A DNA stretch of 64,000 bases from an uncultured Lachnospiraceae bacterium (lineage in GTDB: Bacteria; Bacillota; Clostridia; Lachnospirales; Lachnospiraceae). The notes below the pieces were generated by a model, which did no database searches, had not been told where the DNA came from, and saw only the letters and a program-made list of their open reading frames with translations. Every line of letters starts with the position of its first letter. Within the stretch, counting starts at the first letter, position 1. Shown here piece after piece: positions 1-8,712 of the stretch. The stretch covers positions 1 to 64,000 of the forward strand of contig CANQMR010000006.1 of NCBI GenBank assembly GCA_947625015.1, in the 5' to 3' direction. Position numbers and translations under genes: made by a program.

Positions 1-125
1 TAGTGTACAGAAAAATACGTCAAATATCATTGAGAAAAAACAATGGAAAAGTTGCCAACGATTACTTGACACAAACACTGATAAAATTTTGGTTGAATAA
101 ATAAGGAAAGTATGATATAGTAGTG

Positions 126-231
126 GCATAAAGAAAAGCACCCACTCCAAAGTGGATGCTCCCGGTTAGCTTAATGTCCTTACGGACACCGCCTATCCTG
201 TGGATCAGACAGGATAGGCATTTTTATTTTC
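126..231 (+). ncRNA. candidate small structured RNA ending in a Rho-independent terminator
   Basis: Promoter-like TTGGTT-N16-TATGAT (89-116) or TTGAAT-N16-TATAGT (94-121). Three consecutive hairpins follow: AGCACCCACT/AGTGGATGCT at 137-160, GTCC-ttac-GGAC at 176-187, CCTATCCTG/CAGGATAGG at 192-218. A T-rich tail is at 220-231. No ORF explains it. Confidence 0.5.
192..231 (+). terminator. Rho-independent terminator
   Basis: Perfect 9-bp stem CCTATCCTG...CAGGATAGG followed by CATTTTTATTTT. Confidence 0.75.
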
Positions 232-260
232 GCTTTTTCTTTCTCTTAGGGAGAATCTGC

Positions 261-530
261 TTAGTCAATATAGAACTTCCTCTCCTCTTTATCCACCTCC
301 ATGTCATAGCTTTCCACGCCCTCAATATGAATAAAGCTTCCGGCGGACATCCGGTCAAGAAATTCCTCCACCAAAGCCCGCTCTCCCTGAAGTTCCAATT
401 CCACCCTGCCGTCATAGAGATTAATGGCATAGCCCGTAAGTCCCAGACTGTTTGCCGTATGATAAGCCCGGTAGCGGAAACCCACGCCCTGTACCCGTCC
501 GCTGACATAATAGTGTCTTCTCACAACCAT
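261..530 (-). CDS. acyP: acylphosphatase
   Basis: MVVRRHYYVSGRVQGVGFRYRAYHTANSLGLTGYAINLYDGRVELELQGE: typical acylphosphatase signature (GRVQGVGFR). Start refined to the internal ATG at 530. Confidence 0.9.
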   Translation of the reverse strand: MVVRRHYYVSGRVQGVGFRYRAYHTANSLGLTGYAINLYDGRVELELQGERALVEEFLDRMSAGSFIHIEGVESYDMEVDKEERKFYID

Positions 531-560
531 ATTTAATAGTGTCTCCTCACAACCATATTT
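509..560. repeat. 26-bp tandem duplication spanning the acyP start codon
   Basis: aatagtgtcttctcacaaccatattt (509-534) followed directly by aatagtgtctcctcacaaccatattt (535-560); one mismatch. Confidence 0.9.
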
Positions 561-601
561 TATGCCCTCTCCTTCGTCTGCACGCACATCACCCAGTGGC
601 A

Positions 602-1867
602 CTAATCGTCAAAATACATATAAATATATTTCGGTTTACATACAGGATATTTGTTTTCTATCGTTTCTGCTTCCTCTTTGGATATTTCCGTCTCTTTTCC
701 CCGGACGGAATGCGTATACCTTATCTCCCCATCTGTTGAACCACCAGGATTATCATACCATAGAGATTCTATCTCTTTCAATTCTGCTCCGCCAGACGGC
801 AGAGATTCCCAACTTTCAATACATCCATATTCGCCCATATCGTTATAACAAAGATCAGTATATGTCAGTATTCCGCCTTCACAAAGATCACAAATCCGTT
901 TTCCCATTGCCCGTTCAAGCAGAACAGGCTCCCCGTCACGCAGGGTATAGACGTCATACAAGTGGAAAGAATGAATATATTCTCCCGAATTTTCGTCTAC
1001 ACTGTAATTATCCCTTGCTATAAAAAGTTCCTGTACCCCATCCCCATTGATATCCTCTACGGCAAAAACGCCATTTGTATGATCGGATGGATACGGATAC
1101 GCAAATTCAGGATTACAGCCTAAATCCACATCCATAAAAGGAGTCGGATCATTGCCACGCGTAACTGCATTATCAATGTCTTTATACATTCTCATTATCT
1201 TCTCATATCCTTGATCTACCCGCCTGATCTCTTTAATTGTATATTTATATGTATAATAAGCTCCGTTGTCGTAATTTTGATATAAGAAAAACGTATCGCC
1301 TACGGTTTTCCCGATTGCTTCCTTCATCTTTTCGTTAATTCTATCCCAATGCAGCGGTTCATCAGCATCCAGATTGTCATTAAACTGATTCCCCGTCATA
1401 ATAAGGAGTTGTTCCCCGTCATCCCGCCATGGATAAGCGCCTTCGCCTTCACACATGCTCATGCAGTCTGTCACCAATATATCGCCTTTTTGTACCGTTC
1501 GCACATTTTCCGGCGGTGCAGCAACCGCCGCTTCGTCGGGTGCGGCAGGAGCAGCGCTTTCTTCGGCTGTTTCCGTCGTCTTGTCAGGATCTGCACTTTC
1601 TTCCGTCACTTCCACCGACGCGTCGGCAGCGGCGTCTTTCTTTCCTTCTAAAAGACAAACCACACCCGTAATGCCGCCTGCAATTAACAGCACAGCCAGT
1701 ATGACCACGCCGATAATCACAGATTTTTGGGGACCGGCGTTACCGGGGCTATTCTTTGCCTTATTCCCGCCGGAGGTGTCTTTTACACTGTACTCCACTT
1801 TCGCCCCGCAATATTCACAGAAACGGCTGCTGTCTTTTATTTCTTTTCCACACTTTTTGCAATACAT
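602..1867 (-). CDS. zinc-ribbon, single-TM protein with variable ectodomain
   Basis: N-terminal CKKCGKEI...FCEYCG ribbon, TM helix SVIIGVVILAVLLIAGGITGVVCLL, E/A-rich linker, ectodomain containing VEDINGDGVQELFIA (EF-hand-like). Confidence 0.8.
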   Translation of the reverse strand: MYCKKCGKEIKDSSRFCEYCGAKVEYSVKDTSGGNKAKNSPGNAGPQKSVIIGVVILAVLLIAGGITGVVCLLEGKKDAAADASVEVTEESADPDKTTETAEESAAPAAPDEAAVAAPPENVRTVQKGDILVTDCMSMCEGEGAYPWRDDGEQLLIMTGNQFNDNLDADEPLHWDRINEKMKEAIGKTVGDTFFLYQNYDNGAYYTYKYTIKEIRRVDQGYEKIMRMYKDIDNAVTRGNDPTPFMDVDLGCNPEFAYPYPSDHTNGVFAVEDINGDGVQELFIARDNYSVDENSGEYIHSFHLYDVYTLRDGEPVLLERAMGKRICDLCEGGILTYTDLCYNDMGEYGCIESWESLPSGGAELKEIESLWYDNPGGSTDGEIRYTHSVRGKETEISKEEAETIENKYPVCKPKYIYMYFDD

Positions 1868-1952
1868 ATCTGCCTCCTACATCTTTCTCTGTTTTTCAGG
1901 TACAACAACATCATCTTCAGATCAAAATGAAATTCATGTGCAAAGACACAAG

Positions 1953-3212
1953 CTAATCAATATACTCATCTATTCTTATATATTTCGGTTCGCGCAAAGG
2001 ATATTTGTTCCTTATTTCCTCTTCTTCCGCTTCAGTTATTTCTATCTCCTGATCGCCGATGAAATGCGTATACTTTGCCTCACTCAATGAGCCAGATCCA
2101 TCATAATAAAATGTAGCGTCTATCTCTTCAATTTCTGTTCCATCAGGAGAAAGCGTTTCCCATAATGTAATATATCCATATCCGTACATATCGTCAGTAT
2201 CACCATCAGTACACCTTATTATTCCATTTTCACAAAGCCAACACATCCGTTTTCCAGTTATTCTTTCAAAGAGAACCGGCTTCCCATCATTCAGGGTATA
2301 GACGGCATCAAAGCTACCCATGCTATATTCATCTTCTTCATAAGACCTGCTTGGGTCCCGCTTTGCAATAAAAAGTTCCTGTATTCCATCCCCATTGATG
2401 TCCTCTACATAAAAAACAGGAATTTCAGATTCGGATAAACCAGTAAGAAAATCAGGATTATATTCCAAATCTCCGCTGACAAGAGAACTGAAATCCTCAT
2501 CATTTATAGCTGCCTGATAGACATTCAGATACATTCTTATCACATCATCATATCTTTCATCCACTTCTACAATCTCTTTAATTGTATATTTATATGTATA
2601 TATGGCGCCGTCATCGCCGACCATCTTCAGGGAAAATGTATCGCCTACAGCTTTCCCGACTGCCCTCTGTATATTTTTCTCAATTGCCTCTGAATCTTCT
2701 ATGATCTGGTTATTAAAAGGATAATTTTTTTCTGATACGACAATTACCTGCTCTCCTGCATCCTGCCATGGATATATAACCTGACCTTCATCTGTCGCCT
2801 TACTTCTACAGTCCGCTATCAGTATATCGCCTTTTTGTACCGTTTGCACATTTTCCGGCGGTGCGGCAGCCGCCGTTTCATCTGGTGTGGCAGGAGCAGC
2901 GCTTTCCTCGGCCGTCTCCGCTGTTTCTTCAGAGGATGCGCTTTCTTCCGTCACTTCCACCGGCATGTCGGCAGCAGTGTCTTTCTTTCCCTCCAGAAGA
3001 CAGACCACGCCCGTAATGCCGCCTGCGATTAACAGCACAGCCAGTATGACCACGCCGATAATCACAGATTTTTGGGGACCGGCGTTACCGGGGCTATTCT
3101 TTGCCTTATTCCCGCCGGGATTGTCTTTTACACTGTACTCCACTCTCGCTCCGCAATATTCGCAGAAGCGGCTTTTCTCGTTTATCTCTTTTCCACACCT
3201 TTTACAACGCAT
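1953..3212 (-). CDS. zinc-ribbon, single-TM protein with variable ectodomain (paralog of 602..1867)
   Basis: Near-identical N-terminal ~80 aa to the neighbouring ORF, diverged C-terminal ectodomain, VEDINGDGIQELFIAK motif. Confidence 0.8.
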   Translation of the reverse strand: MRCKRCGKEINEKSRFCEYCGARVEYSVKDNPGGNKAKNSPGNAGPQKSVIIGVVILAVLLIAGGITGVVCLLEGKKDTAADMPVEVTEESASSEETAETAEESAAPATPDETAAAAPPENVQTVQKGDILIADCRSKATDEGQVIYPWQDAGEQVIVVSEKNYPFNNQIIEDSEAIEKNIQRAVGKAVGDTFSLKMVGDDGAIYTYKYTIKEIVEVDERYDDVIRMYLNVYQAAINDEDFSSLVSGDLEYNPDFLTGLSESEIPVFYVEDINGDGIQELFIAKRDPSRSYEEDEYSMGSFDAVYTLNDGKPVLFERITGKRMCWLCENGIIRCTDGDTDDMYGYGYITLWETLSPDGTEIEEIDATFYYDGSGSLSEAKYTHFIGDQEIEITEAEEEEIRNKYPLREPKYIRIDEYID

Positions 3213-3239
3213 ATCTGCCTCCTATATATCCACTGATTA

Positions 3240-5639
3240 TTACCTTCTGTCCTTTGACAAATTCCTCAATAAAATCATGCAGAGCACACAACACACGACA
3301 ATCATAATTCCCAATACAATATAGGAATGGGAAAGATGTTGTAACGTATGCTTGAACGCCGCTTCCGCCTCATGCAGGTTGTCGACCATATCCGCAATAT
3401 CGCTGTGGTCCTGTTCAAACCGCATCTGCAATTTATTTAAATGCGCAATACTGCCAAATCCCTCTACCGACCATTTGCTTATTGTAAAATCCGCAATATG
3501 TTTACTTGCCCCGTTTAATTCAAAAAGGATTCCGGAAAACAACAACTGGACAATCAATACAAATGGCGCCATCACCATGGCCTTGTCGGCCGAGCGCACC
3601 ATGGACGATATTACAAAGCCCAAGGCGGTAGCCGCATATATGGTCATCCACATCAGCAGAAACTTTTCAAAAAATACCTGTTCAAACATAAGGCCCTTTT
3701 TCTCATGGCCGACTGTGACAGTAAATATTCCCATAATAATCAACGCCTGTAACATGGTCATCAACAACTGGACATTGAATTTTGACAATACATATGCCGG
3801 AAGTTTCAAATTTCCCATATACTCTCTTCTGAGAATACTTCTCTCCTTACATATTTCCTGTATGGAATTAAACAGTCCAATCCATATTCCCGCACAGCTT
3901 AAGGAGAACAGGATAGATTTTGTTGATTCATACACTTCAAATACATCATCCGTCGCCACAACATTGAGCAGCAGGGCGATTATTACCGGCTGCAAAAATG
4001 ACATGAGCAGACATTGCCAGTCATTCTTAATAATTTCCAAATACCGCATTGTCAGCACCCGCCATTGACGCCAGAACCCCACTTTGGATTTATGTATCTG
4101 GTCATCCAGACCGCCGTTTTTGCCTGCGTCTTCCGCCTTTTTTGCCATATCGCCGTTTGTCTGTATAATCCCTTCTGATATCTGTAACTGCTGCCACTGA
4201 TTTACCCAGCGTTCCGTATCTGCGGCAATCATATTATACATATCCACCAGATTTTCCGTCTGGAAGAATATTCTCGCCTCATCTACCGTTCCACAGAAAC
4301 ACAATCTTCCGCCCGGCCCCATAAATACAATCTTATCGCACAGATGCAGATTCTGCGTGGTGTGCGTAACCATAATGATTGTCTTTCCCTGTAATTTTGA
4401 CAGGCGGTTTAGCGTCTGCATCAGATTTTTTTCGGTTCCCGGATCCAGACCGGAGGTCGGTTCATCCAAAAAGAACAGGCTGGGGTCCGCTAATAATTCT
4501 ACGGCAATGCTGGCGCGTTTTTTCTGTCCTCCGGACAACTTGCGGATATAGGTATCCTGATGCTCGGATAATTCCACCATATCAAGCACTTTTGCAATTC
4601 TGGCCTCGATTTCCTGACTGCTGATATCCTTCGGCATCTTTAATTTAGCCGTATAGTGGAGCATTCTCCGCAAGGTTAAATTATTGTAAATGATGTCTTC
4701 CTGCGGCACATAACCGATAATATTTTTCAGGGTGGAGAAATTCTTGCGCATGTCCATTCCGTCGCACATGATTTCCCCGGTAATCTCACTGTCAAATCCG
4801 CTGATTGCATTCATCACTGTGGATTTTCCCGCACCGGAGCCGCCGATAATTGCCACAAAATCATTGCTGCCGATGTCTAAATTAATATCTTGCAGGATAT
4901 ACCGGTCATGGTTCACTTTCTTATAGACGTTGCGCACGCTTAGACTAACGCCGTTCTGCCTGTTCCGATAGTACAAAAAACCGCTGTGATATATTATTCT
5001 CATGTTCAGAATGGTAATCAAATCGTTATCCCGCAGTTTAACCGGCTGCCGGATCAGGGTAGAATTTAAAAATACGCCGTTCATGCTGGACAGATCACGA
5101 ATCACATATCCATCCTGGTATTTCTCAATTTCTGCATGCTGCCTGGAGGCGCTTATATGCTGAACTACAATATCATTATTGGAAGATCGTCCGATAGTAA
5201 TCCTTTCCCTGCCGATGTCAACTTTCGTCCACTGCGCACCGTCGTTGTACTCCGTATATAACAGAATAAAGTAGTTTTGAGCGTTACTTTCTTTCTCATG
5301 AATGGTAATAAAATCACCGTCCGCTAACGGAATATAACGCTTGCTCTGGCGTTCAAAATATACTTTCCCCAGCTTATTAATATATGTGCCGTTCGTGCTG
5401 CCCAAGTCTGCATAATAAAGCCGTCCGTTAATCCATTTTAATTTGCCATGCACGCCGGATATACCGTCGCAGTCTATTCTTATATCACACTGATCCGACC
5501 GTCCAATCGTCAGTCTTGGCTGTATCGACGGATTCAGCGTATACTCCTTTAACGTTCCACTAGGCTCGATAATGGTAAACTGGGGCCTTTTGTACGTATT
5601 CATTTCTTCCGCCTGTTGATTTGAATTTGTATTATTCAT
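3240..5639 (-). CDS. ABC transporter with two N-terminal FHA domains, ATPase and ABC-2-type membrane domain (Rv1747-like architecture)
   Basis: FHA1 LTIGRSDQCDIRI...STNGTYIN; FHA2 ITIGRSSNNDIVV..ISASRQHAEI..MNGVFLN; Walker A GGSGAGKST; LSGGQKKRASIAVELL; FFLDEPTSGLD; C-terminal multi-TM domain. Confidence 0.95.
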   Translation of the reverse strand: MNNTNSNQQAEEMNTYKRPQFTIIEPSGTLKEYTLNPSIQPRLTIGRSDQCDIRIDCDGISGVHGKLKWINGRLYYADLGSTNGTYINKLGKVYFERQSKRYIPLADGDFITIHEKESNAQNYFILLYTEYNDGAQWTKVDIGRERITIGRSSNNDIVVQHISASRQHAEIEKYQDGYVIRDLSSMNGVFLNSTLIRQPVKLRDNDLITILNMRIIYHSGFLYYRNRQNGVSLSVRNVYKKVNHDRYILQDINLDIGSNDFVAIIGGSGAGKSTVMNAISGFDSEITGEIMCDGMDMRKNFSTLKNIIGYVPQEDIIYNNLTLRRMLHYTAKLKMPKDISSQEIEARIAKVLDMVELSEHQDTYIRKLSGGQKKRASIAVELLADPSLFFLDEPTSGLDPGTEKNLMQTLNRLSKLQGKTIIMVTHTTQNLHLCDKIVFMGPGGRLCFCGTVDEARIFFQTENLVDMYNMIAADTERWVNQWQQLQISEGIIQTNGDMAKKAEDAGKNGGLDDQIHKSKVGFWRQWRVLTMRYLEIIKNDWQCLLMSFLQPVIIALLLNVVATDDVFEVYESTKSILFSLSCAGIWIGLFNSIQEICKERSILRREYMGNLKLPAYVLSKFNVQLLMTMLQALIIMGIFTVTVGHEKKGLMFEQVFFEKFLLMWMTIYAATALGFVISSMVRSADKAMVMAPFVLIVQLLFSGILFELNGASKHIADFTISKWSVEGFGSIAHLNKLQMRFEQDHSDIADMVDNLHEAEAAFKHTLQHLSHSYIVLGIMIVVCCVLCMILLRNLSKDRR

Positions 5640-5687
5640 TATGCGATATTCTCCTTAGCATATAATCAATTTTCCCTATAAGCAGAA

Positions 5688-7154
5688 CTATCCCAGCAAA
5701 ATTTCATTCGCGCCGTCTGCCAACACAAGCACCGTTCCTGCCGGATATTCCACATCCACTTCCTTAGGCAGGCGGCTGCCGTTTACAAATGTTCCATTAG
5801 TTGAATGGTCTTTCACAATGTAAGTGTTTCTTTCCGGATTGTAACATATGCTGCAATGCACGTTGCTTACATTTGGATCATTTACCGTTAAATTTGTCTT
5901 TTCCGGATTTTTTCCCACAATCACCTTTTTGCCCAAAGGCAGCTGGAATCCCTGTCCTGCTGCAACGCCTTTTACACAGCGTACTTTTCCCATTGCAGGA
6001 GCCGGATTGACAAAAGGCGACGGTTCAGGAGCGTTCTGCGGAGCGCTCATCACCGGATTTTGATTCATAAATACCGGTCCGCCGTTATCCATTCCGGCGG
6101 TATTAAACACATTATCCGCATTATCCGGCGCAAACTGGAGATCTCCGCCCATATATCCGTCCATTGGCGAAATTACTCCGCCTGCGGCAGAAGCAAAATA
6201 ATTATCTTCCCCGGCATATGCGGGAACTGGTCTGCGATTTCCCAGAACCAGACAAATAATGCTCATTACCAACAGCACAAGGGCAACCAAAAAGGCGATA
6301 ACAAATGCTACAGAATACAGACAGGTAAACGCTTTCAGGCAACAGGAAATTAAGATAGACGCCAATTCTTCCGATATATCTCTATAGTCAAGGTCAAGTA
6401 TATATGCAGTATATTGCATTAAACTGCCTTTTACTATGTGGATTAAGCCAAAACGTAGAAAGGCAAACAGCAAAAACGAAAAAGCGCTATACACAATGCT
6501 GAAAATTAACGGTATCTTCTTGGACCATTTCAATACAAAACTCAAAATCACAATGATCAAACCAATCAACGCCAATAGGTAATTGATAACCAGAAAAGCC
6601 CTGATACAATTATAATATGGATTTAATTTTTTATAAGTTTTATTTTTCTTCAGGTCATTTAATTCTTTCAACCATTCATCATAATCCTTCTCATCATCTT
6701 CATCTTTTACAAGATCATAATCCGGGGTAATGTAGCCGGTAAGACTATGCGACATAATGCTCAATGGAGAAAAACTGGTTAAATCAATTCCTGCTTCCCA
6801 CTTCAGCTCATCCAGTGATTTATCTATATCTTCTGACAATTCGTCCGCATCTGTTAGTTCGTCAACTTCATCAAACACTTCGTCAACTGCGTCTTCTACC
6901 TCCTCCTCAAGGTCATCATCATCATATCCATAATACTCATATTCTTCTTCATACTCCTCTTTAAAGTAGGTTGTAAGCGCATCTATAAATTCTTCCTTTT
7001 TGTTTACAAATTCATCTGCCATTTTTACCCACATATCGTTCCACACATCTCCGTTAAAGTGAAGTGCCGGCATAAACATCGTAATGAGCATTAACACAAA
7101 CAATGCCGTTAAAATCCCCATCTGCCATCCCTTTAAGGTATTCTTTCTTTTCAT
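5688..7154 (-). CDS. multi-TM protein with C-terminal FHA domain
   Basis: VIVGKNPEKTNLTVNDPNVSNVHCSI...STNGTFVNGSRLP at the C-terminus; several hydrophobic helices. Confidence 0.85.
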   Translation of the reverse strand: MKRKNTLKGWQMGILTALFVLMLITMFMPALHFNGDVWNDMWVKMADEFVNKKEEFIDALTTYFKEEYEEEYEYYGYDDDDLEEEVEDAVDEVFDEVDELTDADELSEDIDKSLDELKWEAGIDLTSFSPLSIMSHSLTGYITPDYDLVKDEDDEKDYDEWLKELNDLKKNKTYKKLNPYYNCIRAFLVINYLLALIGLIIVILSFVLKWSKKIPLIFSIVYSAFSFLLFAFLRFGLIHIVKGSLMQYTAYILDLDYRDISEELASILISCCLKAFTCLYSVAFVIAFLVALVLLVMSIICLVLGNRRPVPAYAGEDNYFASAAGGVISPMDGYMGGDLQFAPDNADNVFNTAGMDNGGPVFMNQNPVMSAPQNAPEPSPFVNPAPAMGKVRCVKGVAAGQGFQLPLGKKVIVGKNPEKTNLTVNDPNVSNVHCSICYNPERNTYIVKDHSTNGTFVNGSRLPKEVDVEYPAGTVLVLADGANEILLG

Positions 7155-7165
7155 AATCCTTCTCC

Positions 7166-8680
7166 TTATCCTAAAGTAATTTCATTTACGCCATCTGCCA
7201 ACACAAGCACTGTTCCGGCCGGACATTCCACATCCACTTCCTTAGGCAGCCGGCTGCCATTTACAAATGTTCCGTTGGTTGAATGGTCTTTCACAATATA
7301 TGTATTTTTTGCAGGATTGTAACATATGCTGCAATGTACATTACTGACGCTTGGATGATTTACCGTTAAATTTGTCCGGCTTGGACTTTTTCCCACAATG
7401 ACTTTTCTGTCCGAAGGCAGTTGAAATCCCTGCCCGACTGCAACGCCCTTTGTGCAACATACTTTTCCCATGGCCGGGGCCTGATTGATAAACGGCGTTG
7501 GCACAGGGGCTGCCTGCTGCGCGCTTGTTACCGGAATGGAGTCAAACATATTCGGTGATGAATTATCCGTCACCGGAATGGTTTCAAAGACGTCCTCCGC
7601 CACATCATCCTTTATCGGCCTCTGGTTTTGTGATAATGGATTCCTGTAATCCATTCCACCGGCATAATCCATATTGTTTCCAAAATCCGGCTCAGCCTGG
7701 ACTTCCATACCGGAAACGCCCCCAGCAGACGAGGTTATTCCCCCGGTCAATGGACCATATTCGTCATACGCCCTGTCGTATTCTATAACCTCTGCGCGGT
7801 TTCGCCAAACAAGACAAACAATACTCATTGCCAACAGCAAAAGCGCAATGATAAATGCGATAAGAAATGAATAGGAATACATACAGGAAAATATGTTTGC
7901 CACAAACGTATTGATAAAAGACATCAGCTTATCCCCAATTTTTTCGACCCCGAACAGCTCCTCGACCAGGGTAGCAACTGTATCCATATTAAAATTCCGC
8001 ATTGAAAGAAATGCCCTGATCAGGCCAAAACGCAAAAAGCCAAATAACAATACTGAAAAAGCGCTGTACACTATACTGAAGATCAGCGGAATCTTTTTGG
8101 ACCATTTTACCAAAAAACCGGCAATGACCAATATCAAAACCACCAGCAGCAGCAGATAATGGATAATCAGTAAAACCCTGATGGGTTTATAATATGAATT
8201 GATTTTTTTATAAAACTGGTATCCCTCAATGTCTTTCTTGATACGCTTAATATCCTTTTTATCCGCATCCTTCGGGATAAAACAGGAGCTCAAATCATGC
8301 GTCATAATCTCTAACGGCGTAAGGGATATGGTTAAATTAATTTCCCTTCTGTCTTCAAATTCATGAAACTCTTCTTCAAGCAGTTCTCTTGCTTCATCAT
8401 TTAACTCAGTGTCTACTTTACCCTGCAAAGCCTCTTTAAACTCTTCTCTTTCCTCGTCATCTAACTTTGACTCATCATCAGCTTTTTTATTAAGGGTATC
8501 AAAGACATTTAAAATCAAACTGGAGTTACCGGTAATCGTTTTAATCGCTTTTACACACATATCCCCGAACACATCACTGTCAAACCGAATTGCCGGTATG
8601 TACATTGTACTGAACATGAATACCAGTAATACCGTTAAGATTCCCATCTGCCATCCTTTTAACGCATTTTTCCTTTTCAT
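7166..8680 (-). CDS. multi-TM protein with C-terminal FHA domain (paralog of 5688..7154)
   Basis: Shares MKRKN(T/A)LKGWQMGILT N-terminus and the FHA tail VIVGKSPSRTNLTVNHPSVSNVHCSI..STNGTFVNG. Confidence 0.85.
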   Translation of the reverse strand: MKRKNALKGWQMGILTVLLVFMFSTMYIPAIRFDSDVFGDMCVKAIKTITGNSSLILNVFDTLNKKADDESKLDDEEREEFKEALQGKVDTELNDEARELLEEEFHEFEDRREINLTISLTPLEIMTHDLSSCFIPKDADKKDIKRIKKDIEGYQFYKKINSYYKPIRVLLIIHYLLLLVVLILVIAGFLVKWSKKIPLIFSIVYSAFSVLLFGFLRFGLIRAFLSMRNFNMDTVATLVEELFGVEKIGDKLMSFINTFVANIFSCMYSYSFLIAFIIALLLLAMSIVCLVWRNRAEVIEYDRAYDEYGPLTGGITSSAGGVSGMEVQAEPDFGNNMDYAGGMDYRNPLSQNQRPIKDDVAEDVFETIPVTDNSSPNMFDSIPVTSAQQAAPVPTPFINQAPAMGKVCCTKGVAVGQGFQLPSDRKVIVGKSPSRTNLTVNHPSVSNVHCSICYNPAKNTYIVKDHSTNGTFVNGSRLPKEVDVECPAGTVLVLADGVNEITLG

Positions 8681-8712
8681 ATGCTTTCTCCTTCCTTTTC
8701 ACTGGCGTTTTA

